Positions 18,754-29,042 of a stretch of 32,775 nt of DNA are shown piece by piece. Position 1 is the stretch's first letter. Each line of letters starts with the position of its first letter. Both the position numbers and the translations under genes were made by a program. Below the pieces are notes generated by a model. The model was given only the letters and a program-made list of their open reading frames with translations. It made no database searches and was not told the DNA's origin. The DNA is from Verrucomicrobiota bacterium (GTDB lineage: Bacteria > Verrucomicrobiota > Verrucomicrobiia > Chthoniobacterales > JACTMZ01), in NCBI GenBank assembly GCA_014584375.1, contig JACTMZ010000076.1:8591-41365 (forward strand), given 5' to 3'.

Positions 18754-20100
18754 TCAGCGTGATCGGCGGGCGTTTGCCGTCCGCGTCAGCTCCCAAACTC
18801 CGGGAAAAGCCGGAGCAAAATCCTGAGGGCGCTGATGTAGCCATGCGTCCACGGTGTGTGGCGAAAAAAACACGGCGTCCTCAATTTCCGCCGCCGGAAG
18901 AACAAAGGGGCCTTCGTGACGCGCGGTGAACGCCTCGACAAACTCAAATCCGGTTTCTTCACACGCGGAAATTTTTCCCAGGGGTTCAACGTCAAGCGAC
19001 GTTCCCAGCTCCTCCTCCGCCTCCCGCCGTGCGGCGGCGACATAGCTCTCGCCGGGCGCCAGATGGCCGGCGGCGCTCGAATCCCACAAAAGCGGCGCAC
19101 GATCCTTCCATGCCGAACGCTTTTGCAAAAGCACGTCGCCCCGACTGTTGAAAACCAGAACATGGGCCGCGCGATGGAGCAGATTCGCCGCATGGACAAC
19201 GCCGCGCGGCCTTCGTCCGATCACCCGATTGTTTTCATCCACAACATCAAACTCTTCGCCGTCATGCTGCGCCTCACCTCCACCCGCCACATCCAATGCC
19301 CGTGCAAGGTCAACCCATTGCGCAATGGATAAATTTTCCGCACGCACGCTTTCAGGAAGTGCATTCCCTTCGCACCATGCGCCCCAAACTTTGGCATCCA
19401 CACCGAGAAGCGAACGCAACTGCTTGCGTCTTTGCCCAAAGCCCCGATGCACCAATTCGTCAAAAAACGCAGCGCGCACAGGCGGGAAGACGCGCGGCGG
19501 GCGGCGTTCAAGCAAAACGAGGGCGGAGTTGACAGCCGGTCTCGGAAAAAAAACCTGTGGCGGTAGCGTGCGAATACAGCGCACGGACCACAGTCTCTGA
19601 ATTCTTACGGTCAGCGCACTGTAATCCCCTCCTCCCGGTTTCGCCGAAAGACGGGTGGCAAACTCGTCCTGCACGACAAAAGCCGCATGAGAAATCGGGG
19701 AAGACGGCCCCAAAAAGTTTCGAAGAATCGGCGAAGTGACGTTGTAGGGAAGATTGCCGGCCAGCGGAAACGGACCGCGCTGCATGAGCGGCCTCCAATC
19801 AAAATCAACGGCGTCGGCCACCATCGTTTCAACACGATCGTGTGGCAGATGATCGCGCAGCCATTCCGCGAGGCGTGTGTCCTTCTCGATCAGCAGAAGG
19901 TTTTCGCAGCGTTCGAGCAGCGGACGCGTCAGGGACCCGAGGCCGGGGCCGATTTCAAGGGCAAAGGGGACGGGAGTCGGAATGGCGGCGGCAGCAATGG
20001 CACGCGCCAAATTGCCGTCGTGAAGGAAGTTTTGTCCGAGTCCCTTTGACGGGCGGAGCGAGAGGCCATCGAGGGCGGCGTGGATTTCGGTCAGACGCAC
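18754..20100 (-). CDS. rsmA: fusion: RsmA/KsgA 16S rRNA dimethyladenosine methyltransferase + C-terminal Nudix hydrolase domain
   Basis: N-terminal GQNFLHDGNLARAI, ALEIGPGLGSLTRPLL, GNLPYNVTSPILRNF (RsmA); C-terminal perfect Nudix box GHLAPGESYVAAARREAEEELG (Gx5Ex7REUxEExGU). Confidence 0.88.
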   Translation of the reverse strand: MRLTEIHAALDGLSLRPSKGLGQNFLHDGNLARAIAAAAIPTPVPFALEIGPGLGSLTRPLLERCENLLLIEKDTRLAEWLRDHLPHDRVETMVADAVDFDWRPLMQRGPFPLAGNLPYNVTSPILRNFLGPSSPISHAAFVVQDEFATRLSAKPGGGDYSALTVRIQRLWSVRCIRTLPPQVFFPRPAVNSALVLLERRPPRVFPPVRAAFFDELVHRGFGQRRKQLRSLLGVDAKVWGAWCEGNALPESVRAENLSIAQWVDLARALDVAGGGEAQHDGEEFDVVDENNRVIGRRPRGVVHAANLLHRAAHVLVFNSRGDVLLQKRSAWKDRAPLLWDSSAAGHLAPGESYVAAARREAEEELGTSLDVEPLGKISACEETGFEFVEAFTARHEGPFVLPAAEIEDAVFFSPHTVDAWLHQRPQDFAPAFPGVWELTRTANARRSR

Positions 20101-20106
20101 GCCGGA

Positions 20107-21873
20107 TTAAAGTTCCAGAAGTTCGGGATAGCGGCGGCGCGCATGTTCGCGGCACATCTCCTCGATTTTGGCGGGATCGGGCATGGCGCCGACTTTTTCC
20201 GCCAGCTCGCGGCATTCCTGCATTTCGAGGCTCTGCACCACTTTTTTCACGCGAGGAACCAAGGATGCAGCCACGCTCAATTCATCCACACCGAGGCCGA
20301 GCAGCAGAGGAACCAGATGAATTTCACCGGCCATCTCACCACATACGCCAATCCAAATGTTGTTTTTACGGGCGGCGTCGGCGGCCATGGCGATGAGGCG
20401 AATAACGGCGGGATGCGTCGGTTGATAAAGCCCGGTGATGCGCTCGTTGCCACGATCCACGGCGAGGGTGTATTGCACGAGATCATTGGTGCCGATGCTG
20501 AAAAAATCCACTTCGCGGGCAAGATGGTCGGCGATAAGCGCGGCACCCGGCACTTCGATCATCGTCCCAATTTCCATGTTGTCATCAAACGCCCGGCCTT
20601 CATCCCGCAGCTCCCGCCGGCACTCATCCAACAAAACGTTGGCGCTCCGCAGTTCCTCAAGACAGGAAATCATGGGATACATCAGCCGCACCCGCCCGTG
20701 GGCCGAAGCGCGCAAAATCGCCCGAAGCTGCGTTTTGAACAGCGCGGGCTGATGCAGGCAAAGTCGAATGGCCCGACAGCCGAGAAAGGGATTGGGCTCC
20801 AGCGTCATGTCGGGAAGATGCGCAAGTTTGTCGCCTCCGATGTCCAGCGTCCGAATAATCGCGGCATGCGGCGCGCACTTTTCCGCCACAAGCCGATAAG
20901 CGTCATATTGCTCGTCCTCAGAGGGCGCTTCGTCCTTGTGCAAAAAAAGAAATTCCGTGCGAAACAACCCAATTCCCTCGGCGCCGCCTTCGGCGACTGT
21001 CGGAAGCTCCTCCGGAAGCTCAATGTTGGCCGAAAGGATGATGTGGCGTCCATCGCGAGTGTCCGAACGCGTTTCCCGAATGGAATCCAAAAGATGCTCA
21101 ACCTGAATCTTCCGCTGCTCAATCTGCCCGTATTCCGCACGGGTGCGGTCGGACGGATTGACGATCAGTTTTCCCGTGTAACCGTCAAGAAGGATGCGGT
21201 CGCCATTGACGAGTTCCGAACAAATGCCCGGCAGGGCAACAATGGCGGGAATGCCGAGCGAGCGCGCCATGATGGCGCTGTGCGAGGTGCGGCTCCCCTG
21301 CTCGGTGACAAATCCCCGCACAAGCTGGCGATTGATCAATACGGTGTCCGACGGCGTGAGGCAGTCAGTGACAATGATGTGCGGACGATCACACTGCTGG
21401 AGTCCGCCCCGGGATTGACCAAGCAAATGCCGAATGACACGCCGGGTGACATCCTCAATGTCCACCGCACGCTCCTGCAGGTAGGGATCGTCAATGGCCG
21501 CGAGGGTGCGGCAGTATTTTTCCGCCACCTGATGAAAAACATACTCGATGTTATGAAGATCGCGTTCGAGTCCGCGCAACGCCTCATCAATGAGAGTGCG
21601 ATCCTCCACAACCAGCAGGTGGGCGTCAAATATGCTGGCATTCTCCGCGCCAATGGCCTCGGCGATCTTTTCCTGTATGTCGAGAAGCTCCTGACGCGTG
21701 GCTATCAGCGCGGATTCAAAGCGCGCAATCTCACCAGGAATGTCATCCACCTGAATCTCACGAACGGGAATTTCCTCCTTACTCTGCCAATAGACAAAGG
21801 CTTCCGCCTCGGCGATTCCGGGCGAAACACCGAGTCCCTGCCAAACTGTGTCTGTCGGAGCGGACGTTCCCAT
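20107..21873 (-). CDS. ptsI: phosphoenolpyruvate-protein phosphotransferase (PTS Enzyme I)
   Basis: GSRTSHSAIMARSLGIPAIV (phospho-His), GIGLFRTEFLF, ANVLLDECRRELRDEGRAFDDNMEIGTMIEVPGAALIADHLAREVDFFSIGTNDLVQYTLAVDRGNERI. Confidence 0.95.
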   Translation of the reverse strand: MGTSAPTDTVWQGLGVSPGIAEAEAFVYWQSKEEIPVREIQVDDIPGEIARFESALIATRQELLDIQEKIAEAIGAENASIFDAHLLVVEDRTLIDEALRGLERDLHNIEYVFHQVAEKYCRTLAAIDDPYLQERAVDIEDVTRRVIRHLLGQSRGGLQQCDRPHIIVTDCLTPSDTVLINRQLVRGFVTEQGSRTSHSAIMARSLGIPAIVALPGICSELVNGDRILLDGYTGKLIVNPSDRTRAEYGQIEQRKIQVEHLLDSIRETRSDTRDGRHIILSANIELPEELPTVAEGGAEGIGLFRTEFLFLHKDEAPSEDEQYDAYRLVAEKCAPHAAIIRTLDIGGDKLAHLPDMTLEPNPFLGCRAIRLCLHQPALFKTQLRAILRASAHGRVRLMYPMISCLEELRSANVLLDECRRELRDEGRAFDDNMEIGTMIEVPGAALIADHLAREVDFFSIGTNDLVQYTLAVDRGNERITGLYQPTHPAVIRLIAMAADAARKNNIWIGVCGEMAGEIHLVPLLLGLGVDELSVAASLVPRVKKVVQSLEMQECRELAEKVGAMPDPAKIEEMCREHARRRYPELLEL

Positions 21874-21930
21874 TGGGTTTGCGTTTAACGAAAGGAGCGT
21901 TTCAGGTCAAAGCCCAATCGGTGCCTCCCA

Positions 21931-22533
21931 TCACCCGACACGCGGCGTGGTGATGTGCGGAGGCTTAAGATAAATGGGCGAAAGCCGCCCGGTTGACAAC
22001 GGAATCAGCGAGGGCGCCAGTCGCGCAAGAACAACGGCGTCGGGCCGTGCTGCAAAAAGTTTCTCCGCTCCGGCAATGACGCCAACACGAAAAATGGGAG
22101 CCGGAGAAACGCCGTCCGCCATTTGAAAAAATTCATCCCGTTTGATCAAACGCACCTCTCCGCGCAGGCAACGGTGCTCCACCTCGGCCAAATACACCAT
22201 CCCGCCGCGCGCATCACCGGCGGCAAAGTAACGCTCTTCGCGCACATCGAGCAAACAGGGCGACGGTGCGGCGACAATTTCAATGCCAAGAGCCCGCTGA
22301 AAGGATTCCGCCAAAGCGCAGGCCGTGCGCAGACCATTGTACGATCCCGGTCCGATTCCCACCGCCATGCGATCCAATCCTTCCCACGCCGGACGCAATT
22401 CCTCGAGCGCGGAAAACACCTCCGCCCCACGCCCGCGCGGAACATCCAGACGTCGAACATCCGTGATTTCTCCGTCCACCGCCACGGCAACACCGCCTTC
22501 GGCGGACGAAATATCGAGCGCAAGAATTTTCAT
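21931..22533 (-). CDS. tsaB: tRNA threonylcarbamoyladenosine biosynthesis protein TsaB
   Basis: MKILALDISSAEGGVAVAVDG, VGIGPGSYNGLRTACALAESFQRALG. Confidence 0.88.
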   Translation of the reverse strand: MKILALDISSAEGGVAVAVDGEITDVRRLDVPRGRGAEVFSALEELRPAWEGLDRMAVGIGPGSYNGLRTACALAESFQRALGIEIVAAPSPCLLDVREERYFAAGDARGGMVYLAEVEHRCLRGEVRLIKRDEFFQMADGVSPAPIFRVGVIAGAEKLFAARPDAVVLARLAPSLIPLSTGRLSPIYLKPPHITTPRVG

Positions 22534-22946
22534 GAACCGATTGTTATGACACGCCGTCCTTCGCCCTCGTCATCAATGCCGACCCTCACGGCGCCCGCCG
22601 GCAAAAGTTCCGGAAAACGATCGGCCCACTCGACGACAAGCATCCCGTCCGCCGCACCCAATTCATCCTGGGCGGCCGACCACACTTCCTCTGCGGAACC
22701 GGCCCGATACAAATCAAAATGAAAAATCGGACCGCGCGGCGTCGGATATTCATGGACGAGGGTAAACGTCGGGCTGGTCACCGCATCCGCCCCGCCCCAG
22801 CCCTCAACCAGTCCTCGAACAAAACATGTTTTTCCCGCACCAAGCCGACCGGTCAATGCCACAGCGGAACCCGGAGACAGGCGCCCTGCAAGAGCCCTCC
22901 CGGCCGCAATCGTTTCCTCCGGCGAGGCCGCAATAATGGTGGTCAT
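22530..22946 (-). CDS. tsaE: tRNA threonylcarbamoyladenosine biosynthesis ATPase TsaE
   Basis: ALTGRLGAGKTCFVRGLVEG, VTSPTFTLVHEYPT, FHFDLYRAGSAEE. Start re-assigned to 22946. Confidence 0.92.
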   Translation of the reverse strand: MTTIIAASPEETIAAGRALAGRLSPGSAVALTGRLGAGKTCFVRGLVEGWGGADAVTSPTFTLVHEYPTPRGPIFHFDLYRAGSAEEVWSAAQDELGAADGMLVVEWADRFPELLPAGAVRVGIDDEGEGRRVITIGS

Positions 22947-23030
22947 GATGCCGTGATCTATAACATTTTGTGTTGCGAGGGCCAATGCGCGCTTGCCTTT
23001 GGCGCCCGGGCTTTTGAGGATGCGCGATTC

Positions 23031-23918
23031 ATGGCAACCGCGCGCATCACATTTGTCAGACGTTTGGCGAGCACCCTGCTCATGTGGACCATCGGACTCG
23101 GCACCATCCTTTCCGGCTACGAACAGCTCTTTTTTGTCACAATCGCGGGACTCGGACTTCTGGGGTTGTGGGAATATTATGAAATGCTGGATCGGCGCGG
23201 CATTCCCAATTTCAAACTCACCGCGCTGATTACCGCAGCCATCTTTTTTATCGGCAGCTTTTACACATTTCGTTCCGCAGGGCCTGGCGAGACTTACGAC
23301 TTTGAAGTTGCAGTGCTCGTCCTGTTTCTCATGGTGGTCTTCGGACGCCAAATGTTCCGGCGCACGCGCGATAAAAATCCGCTGGAGACGATGGTTTACA
23401 CGTTGTTCGGACTTCTTTACGTCGCCTGGTTGTTTAATTTTCTGACAAAAATAGTTTACCTCCCACCGCGCGATGCGCTCGGTCAAACCACGGGACAATA
23501 TTACGTTCTCTACCTCGTGTTGGTGACGAAATTCAGCGACATGGGGGCATATCTCGTCGGCTCACTTTGCGGACGTCACAAACTGGTTCCCCACATCAGC
23601 CCCAAAAAAACATGGGAGGGTTTGGCGGGGGCCATTGCCATCGCAACAATCGGCAGCTTCGGTCTGTGGGCGCTGATCCCGCAACGACTGTCCATGTTTT
23701 CCGCAACATCAGTCGCAGTACTCGGACTGCTGCTCGGATTGGCAGCCGTGATTGGCGATCTAGCGGAATCCATTGTGAAGCGCAGTATTGACGCCAAGGA
23801 TTCCGGCGGACTCCTGCCGGGAATTGGCGGGGTGCTGGATTTGATGGACAGCCTGCTTTTCACCGCCCCCATTCTTTTCTTTTATATGCGCCTCGCCCCG
23901 CAATTGCCCCTGCCATGA
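23031..23918 (+). CDS. cdsA: phosphatidate cytidylyltransferase
   Basis: Multi-TM; SDMGAYLVGSLCGRHKLVPHISPKKTWEGLAGAIA and DSGGLLPGIGGVLDLMDSLLFTAP (CTP_transf_1 signature). Confidence 0.92.
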   Translation: MATARITFVRRLASTLLMWTIGLGTILSGYEQLFFVTIAGLGLLGLWEYYEMLDRRGIPNFKLTALITAAIFFIGSFYTFRSAGPGETYDFEVAVLVLFLMVVFGRQMFRRTRDKNPLETMVYTLFGLLYVAWLFNFLTKIVYLPPRDALGQTTGQYYVLYLVLVTKFSDMGAYLVGSLCGRHKLVPHISPKKTWEGLAGAIAIATIGSFGLWALIPQRLSMFSATSVAVLGLLLGLAAVIGDLAESIVKRSIDAKDSGGLLPGIGGVLDLMDSLLFTAPILFFYMRLAPQLPLP

Positions 23919-25081
23919 AACAACGGCGCATCGTTCTGCTCGGCGCCACGGGCTCCATCGGACGCAGCGCCTGCCGCGTCGCCGCAGAAATCCCGGATCG
24001 CATTCGCATCGTGGGAATGTCGGGCCATCGCAATATTTCGCAGCTCGCAAAAGAAGCCAATGCACTGCGCCCGCTTGCGCTCGCAGTTCCAAATGCACAA
24101 AGCGCGCGCGAATTACAATCGCTGCTGTCTTACCGCCCAAAGACAATTTTCATCGGCGAGGAGGGACTGTGCCAACTGGCGCAAATGGAGGAAGCCGACA
24201 TAATTCTGGTGGCCATCGTCGGCATGGGCGGATTGCGTCCGACCCTGGCTGCGCTGGAAGAGGGACGCGACATTGCGCTGGCCAGCAAGGAGGTGCTCGT
24301 GGTGGCCGGGGAAATCGTCATGGCGACCGCACGCACGCACGGATGCCGAATTCTGCCAGTGGACAGCGAGCACAACGCCATCTTTCAATGCCTGGAGGGG
24401 CGCGAAATTAAATGCGTCAAACGGCTGATTTTAACCGCATCCGGCGGCCCGTTTCGCACCTGTCCGGTGGAAAAACTTTCCGCCGTGACGCGTGAAGATG
24501 CGCTGCGCCATCCGACATGGCGCATGGGTGAAAAAATCACCATAGATTCGGCCACACTTTTCAACAAAGGGCTCGAAATGATCGAGGCCCGCTGGCTTTT
24601 CAACCTGCCGATGGACCGCATCAGCGTGGTGATTCACCCGCAGAGCATCATTCACTCAATGGTTGAATTTGTGGACGGATCGGTCCTGGCGCAAATGAGT
24701 CATTCCGACATGCGTTTTCCGATTCAATACGCCGTGACCTGGCCGGATCGCATTGCGGGAAGCCTGCCGCCTTTGGAATTTACCAAGCTTGGAAAATTGG
24801 AATTTCAGGAACCGCGTTACGATGTATTCCCCGCATTGAATTTGGCAAAGCAGGCGGCGGAACTCGGGGGAGCCGCGCCCGCCGCACTCAATGCCGCCAA
24901 TGAAACGGCTGTGACCGCGTTTCTAAACAATCAAATCAGCTTCCCGCAAATCTGGAAAATTGTCGCATCCGTTCTTGACCGCTTTCCAAATAGCGAAGCG
25001 GACAATTTGGAATCACTGCTCGCCGCCGACCGACTGGCCCGGGAAATGGCGACGGTGGAAATCGAAGGCGGGTCCGAATAA
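23915..25081 (+). CDS. dxr: 1-deoxy-D-xylulose 5-phosphate reductoisomerase
   Basis: RIVLLGATGSIGRSACRV, LASKEVLVVAGEIVM, LPVDSEHNAIFQCL, TASGGPFR, HPTWRMGEKITIDSATLFNKGLEMIEARWLF. Confidence 0.95.
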   Translation: MKQRRIVLLGATGSIGRSACRVAAEIPDRIRIVGMSGHRNISQLAKEANALRPLALAVPNAQSARELQSLLSYRPKTIFIGEEGLCQLAQMEEADIILVAIVGMGGLRPTLAALEEGRDIALASKEVLVVAGEIVMATARTHGCRILPVDSEHNAIFQCLEGREIKCVKRLILTASGGPFRTCPVEKLSAVTREDALRHPTWRMGEKITIDSATLFNKGLEMIEARWLFNLPMDRISVVIHPQSIIHSMVEFVDGSVLAQMSHSDMRFPIQYAVTWPDRIAGSLPPLEFTKLGKLEFQEPRYDVFPALNLAKQAAELGGAAPAALNAANETAVTAFLNNQISFPQIWKIVASVLDRFPNSEADNLESLLAADRLAREMATVEIEGGSE

Positions 25082-25225
25082 TTTCAACCGTTCGCATGAT
25101 GGCGATTATGGCGAAAAGCCTGGCATTCCCGTCCACACACCACCGCAAATCCCACGCTGTTTCCGTGCGTTTGCGGGCAATTGACTGTTGAAATCACCCT
25201 CCCGGCTCCATAGCATCCGCCAGCT

Positions 25226-26362
25226 ATGAGAACAGCCCTCATCTTCGCAGTGCTGTTGGCGTGCGTCTGCTTCGGCGGCTGCAAAAGACATGAATCCGCC
25301 AAAAACGCACGGGAAATTGTCATTGGCGAATTCACATCCCTCACCGGTGCCACCGCAAATTTCGGGCAGTCCTCCAACAAGGGAACCCGAATGGCCATTG
25401 ACGAAATCAACGCGGCGGGCGGGCTGCTTGGAAAACCCGTGCGGCTGATCACCGAGGACGATCAATCCAAGGCCGGTGAACCAGCCATTGTCGTTCGCAA
25501 GCTGATTTCCCGAGACAACATCATCGCCTTGCTGGGCGAAGCCGCCTCCTCCCGTTCGTTGGAAGCCGCACCGATCGCCCAGCAAAACAAAGTGCCAATG
25601 ATTTCCCCCGCCTCGACAAACCCCAAGGTCACCGAAGTCGGCGATTACATCTTCCGAATCTGCTTCATTGATCCCTTCCAAGGAACCGTTTTGGCAAAAT
25701 TCGCCCTCGGGCGCGGATGGAACAACGTCGCCATTCTCACCGACAGCAAGCAGGATTACGCAGTCGGACTCAGCGAGTTTTTCAAAAAATACTTCGTCAA
25801 TAACGGCGGAACAATTGTCAGCGAACAAAACTACAGCTCGGGCGACAAGGACTTTAAGGCTCAACTCACCTCGATCTCCGCATCAAATCCCCAGGCGATT
25901 CTTGTGTCAGGCTACTACACCGAGGCGGGATTGATTGCCCGACAGGCGCGGGAACTCGGACTGAATGTCCCCCTGCTCGGCGGCGATGGATGGGACTCAC
26001 CCTCGCTCGTTGATGTGGCCGGCCCCGCCATGGAGGGAAATTTTTTCTCAAATCATTTCTCCGCCGAGGATCAATCGCCCATTATCCAAAATTTTATTCG
26101 CAAATTTAAGGAAAAGTACAACGAGTCTCCCGACGCCCTCGCAGCCCTCGGCTATGACTCGGCCATGATTTTGGCCGACGCCATCAAGCGGGCGGGCTCC
26201 ACCGATCCCGAACCGCTGCGGGACGCCATCGCCTCCACAAAGAATTTTCCCGCCGTCACCGGAACAATCACCCTCGATGAAAAGCGCAACGCCAGCAAAC
26301 CGGCTGTGATTCTTACGATCAAGGACGGTGAGTTCCGCTACGTCGAAACCATTTCACCCTGA
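25226..26362 (+). CDS. branched-chain amino acid ABC transporter substrate-binding lipoprotein (LivJ/K-like)
   Basis: Lipobox CFGGCK; IGEFTSLTGATANFGQSSNKGTRMAIDEINAAGGLLGKPVRLITEDDQSK; first gene of the liv-type operon. Confidence 0.92.
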   Translation: MRTALIFAVLLACVCFGGCKRHESAKNAREIVIGEFTSLTGATANFGQSSNKGTRMAIDEINAAGGLLGKPVRLITEDDQSKAGEPAIVVRKLISRDNIIALLGEAASSRSLEAAPIAQQNKVPMISPASTNPKVTEVGDYIFRICFIDPFQGTVLAKFALGRGWNNVAILTDSKQDYAVGLSEFFKKYFVNNGGTIVSEQNYSSGDKDFKAQLTSISASNPQAILVSGYYTEAGLIARQARELGLNVPLLGGDGWDSPSLVDVAGPAMEGNFFSNHFSAEDQSPIIQNFIRKFKEKYNESPDALAALGYDSAMILADAIKRAGSTDPEPLRDAIASTKNFPAVTGTITLDEKRNASKPAVILTIKDGEFRYVETISP

Positions 26363-26368
26363 CCGATC

Positions 26369-27298
26369 GTGAGCTGGGAAAATCTCGGGCAACAACTCGT
26401 CAACGGGCTTTCGCTTGGCTCCATCTACGCCCTGATCGCCCTCGGCTACACGATGGTTTACGGGATTTTGCGCTTCATCAATTTCGCCCACGGCGACGTG
26501 TTCATGATTGGCGCCTTCGCCGGACTCTACTTCCACCGCTGGCTCTCGCCATTTCTTGCGGGACTGCCCAATCTGCTTTCCGCCCTGATCATTTTGTTTT
26601 GCTCCATGGCGGTGTGCTCTCTGCTCGGAGTGATCATCGAAAAATGCGCCTACAAACCACTGCGAAAAAAAGGCCGCCTCATCATGCTCATCACCGCCAT
26701 CGGCGTCTCGCTCTTCCTCGCTTACACGGCGCAACTCGCCTTCGGCGCCACACCGAGGGGATTTCCGCCGCTTATTGATGTCCACACATTCGGCGGAGGC
26801 TCAACACCCGCTGTCACCTCCGTGCAAATCATTGTTCTGGGCGTCACGGTTGCCCTGCTGTTGGGACTGCGCTTCATCGTGATGAACACCCGCACAGGAC
26901 TGGCCATGCACGCCCTGTCCCTCAATCCCACCGCAGCCGCCCTGATGGGGGTAAATGCCGACAGCGCCATTTCGTTCACCTTTGCGCTGGGATCCGCGAT
27001 GGCGGGTGCCGCCGGAGTTTTCTATGCGCTGTTTTATCCGGCCATTGACCCGTTCATGGGCCTTACGCCAGGCATCAAGGCATTCGTCGCCGCCGTGCTC
27101 GGCGGCATCGGCAACATCCCCGGCGCCGCACTCGGCGGTGTTCTGCTCGGAGTCATCGAAACATTCGTCGTCGCCTACAGCCCAAACATTGGAGTCTCCT
27201 CCGGATACCGCGATGCGGTCGCCTTTGTCATTCTCATCCTCATCCTGCTCTTCAAACCCTCCGGACTCCTCGGAAAACCGGAAAACGAAAAGGTCTGA
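26369..27298 (+). CDS. livH: branched-chain amino acid ABC transporter permease (LivH-like)
   Basis: GTG start; GLSLGSIYALIALGYTMVYGILRFINFAHGDVFMIGAF. Confidence 0.92.
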   Translation: MSWENLGQQLVNGLSLGSIYALIALGYTMVYGILRFINFAHGDVFMIGAFAGLYFHRWLSPFLAGLPNLLSALIILFCSMAVCSLLGVIIEKCAYKPLRKKGRLIMLITAIGVSLFLAYTAQLAFGATPRGFPPLIDVHTFGGGSTPAVTSVQIIVLGVTVALLLGLRFIVMNTRTGLAMHALSLNPTAAALMGVNADSAISFTFALGSAMAGAAGVFYALFYPAIDPFMGLTPGIKAFVAAVLGGIGNIPGAALGGVLLGVIETFVVAYSPNIGVSSGYRDAVAFVILILILLFKPSGLLGKPENEKV

Positions 27299-28269
27299 TG
27301 AAATTTTCCAAACTCCGACCGCTCCATTATCTGCTGCTCGCAGCAGCGGCGAGCCTTGCTGTTTCGCTTTTCTCCGATCAGCTCGACCCGTACTTCCTGC
27401 AAGTCCTCATTCTCATCGGCATCAACATCATTCTCGCAGTCAGCCTGAACCTCGTAATGGGACACACCGGGCAGTTCTCACTCGGCCATGCCGGATTCAT
27501 GGCCGTGGGCGCCTATGCCTCCGCTTCGCTGACGCTCTTTGCCGGGCCCGCCGTTTTAAGTTCGCTTGGGGGCGGTGTTGTGGGAACCACCCTCCTTTTT
27601 GCCGCAGCCCTGGCGCTCGGGGGCGCTGCGGCAGGAGTCGCGGGTCTGCTGGTGGGCATTCCGTCTCTGCGGCTGCGCGGGGACTACCTCGCAATCGTCA
27701 CCCTCGGCTTCGCCGAAATTATCCGGGTCATATTGCAAAACACCGAAGCCGTCGGCGGAGCACGCGGATTGTCCGGCATCCCGCAATACACCGATTTCTT
27801 TTGGACCTACACCCTCGTCGCCCTGACAATCTGCGTGATCGCCAGCCTAATCAATTCCACCTACGGACGCGGATTTCTCGCAGTACGCGACGATGAAATC
27901 GCCGCCGAGGCCATGGGAATCAACACGACAAAATACAAGGTCATTGCCTTCGTCATCAGCGCATTTTTTGCCGGTATCGCGGGAGCCCTTTACGCCCACG
28001 CCTACATGTACATCAATCCGGAAGGCTTCAATTTTCTTAAATCCATTGATGCCGTCATCATGGTCATCCTTGGCGGCATGGGCAGCACTCTCGGCGTTGC
28101 GGCCGCAGCAGTGCTAATCACGACGCTCAATGAATTTCTCCGCGAATTCGAAGCCTTTCGCATGGTTGTTTTCGCCCTTCTCCTCATCATCATGATGATC
28201 CTTCGCCCGCAGGGGCTGTTTGGAAATTTTCGCGGATTCCGCCGCAAACGTCCCGCCGTCAATTCATGA
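27298..28269 (+). CDS. livM: branched-chain amino acid ABC transporter permease (LivM-like)
   Basis: INIILAVSLNLVMGHTGQFSLGHAGFMAVGAYASASL; GDYLAIVTLGFAEIIRVIL. Confidence 0.92.
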   Translation: MKFSKLRPLHYLLLAAAASLAVSLFSDQLDPYFLQVLILIGINIILAVSLNLVMGHTGQFSLGHAGFMAVGAYASASLTLFAGPAVLSSLGGGVVGTTLLFAAALALGGAAAGVAGLLVGIPSLRLRGDYLAIVTLGFAEIIRVILQNTEAVGGARGLSGIPQYTDFFWTYTLVALTICVIASLINSTYGRGFLAVRDDEIAAEAMGINTTKYKVIAFVISAFFAGIAGALYAHAYMYINPEGFNFLKSIDAVIMVILGGMGSTLGVAAAAVLITTLNEFLREFEAFRMVVFALLLIIMMILRPQGLFGNFRGFRRKRPAVNS

Positions 28270-29042
28270 ACACTCTCCTGCGGCTCGAACAGGTCACCGC
28301 CCAATTCGGCGGACTGAAAGCCGTCTCCGATTTGAATTTCTCGATCCATGCGGAGGAAATGGTCGGCCTCATCGGCCCGAACGGCGCGGGAAAAACCACC
28401 GTCTTCAATCTCATCACCGGCGTCTGCCGCCCAACATCCGGCTCCATTGTTTTTGACGGACATTCCGTCGCGGGCCGCCGCGTGTATAAAATCACTTCCC
28501 GGGGCATCGCCCGCACATTTCAAAACATCCGCCTCTTCGGCTCCCTCACCGTCTTTGACAATGTGCGCGCCGCGCTGAACATGAGCATCAAACACGGCCT
28601 TGCCCATGCCCTGATGCGAAACAAAAGCTTTCTGACGGAGGAAAAGGAAATCGCCGCACGAGTCATGGAGCTGCTCGATATTTTCCATCTTGCCACGGAG
28701 GCTGACAAGGCCGCCACAAGCCTCCCCTACGGCGCACAGCGACGCCTTGAAATTGTTCGCGCGCTCGCCACAGGCCCAAAACTCCTTCTCCTCGACGAAC
28801 CGGCCGCCGGCATGAATCCGAGCGAGAAGATCGAACTGATGAATCTCATTCGCTTCATTCAGGAAAAATTTCGCATCGCAACCCTTCTCGTCGAGCACGA
28901 CATGAAAGTCGTCATGGGCATTTGTCATCGCATCGCCGTCCTCGACCACGGCGTTAAAATTGCGGAAGGCACCCCCGACGAAATCCGGCGCGACCCAAAT
29001 GTCATCGAAGCTTATCTTGGGAAGGAGGGTGCCCGTGCTTGA
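28266..29042 (+). CDS. livG: branched-chain amino acid ABC transporter ATPase (LivG-like)
   Basis: GLIGPNGAGKTTVFNLITG; SLPYGAQRRLEIVRALATGPKLLLLDEPAAGMNPSE. Confidence 0.92.
   Translation: MNTLLRLEQVTAQFGGLKAVSDLNFSIHAEEMVGLIGPNGAGKTTVFNLITGVCRPTSGSIVFDGHSVAGRRVYKITSRGIARTFQNIRLFGSLTVFDNVRAALNMSIKHGLAHALMRNKSFLTEEKEIAARVMELLDIFHLATEADKAATSLPYGAQRRLEIVRALATGPKLLLLDEPAAGMNPSEKIELMNLIRFIQEKFRIATLLVEHDMKVVMGICHRIAVLDHGVKIAEGTPDEIRRDPNVIEAYLGKEGARA

Noticed and set aside
20080-21888. 602-aa plus-strand ORF antisense to ptsI
   Set aside because: Composition is typical of a shadow reading frame in high-GC DNA and it covers an unmistakable ptsI on the other strand.
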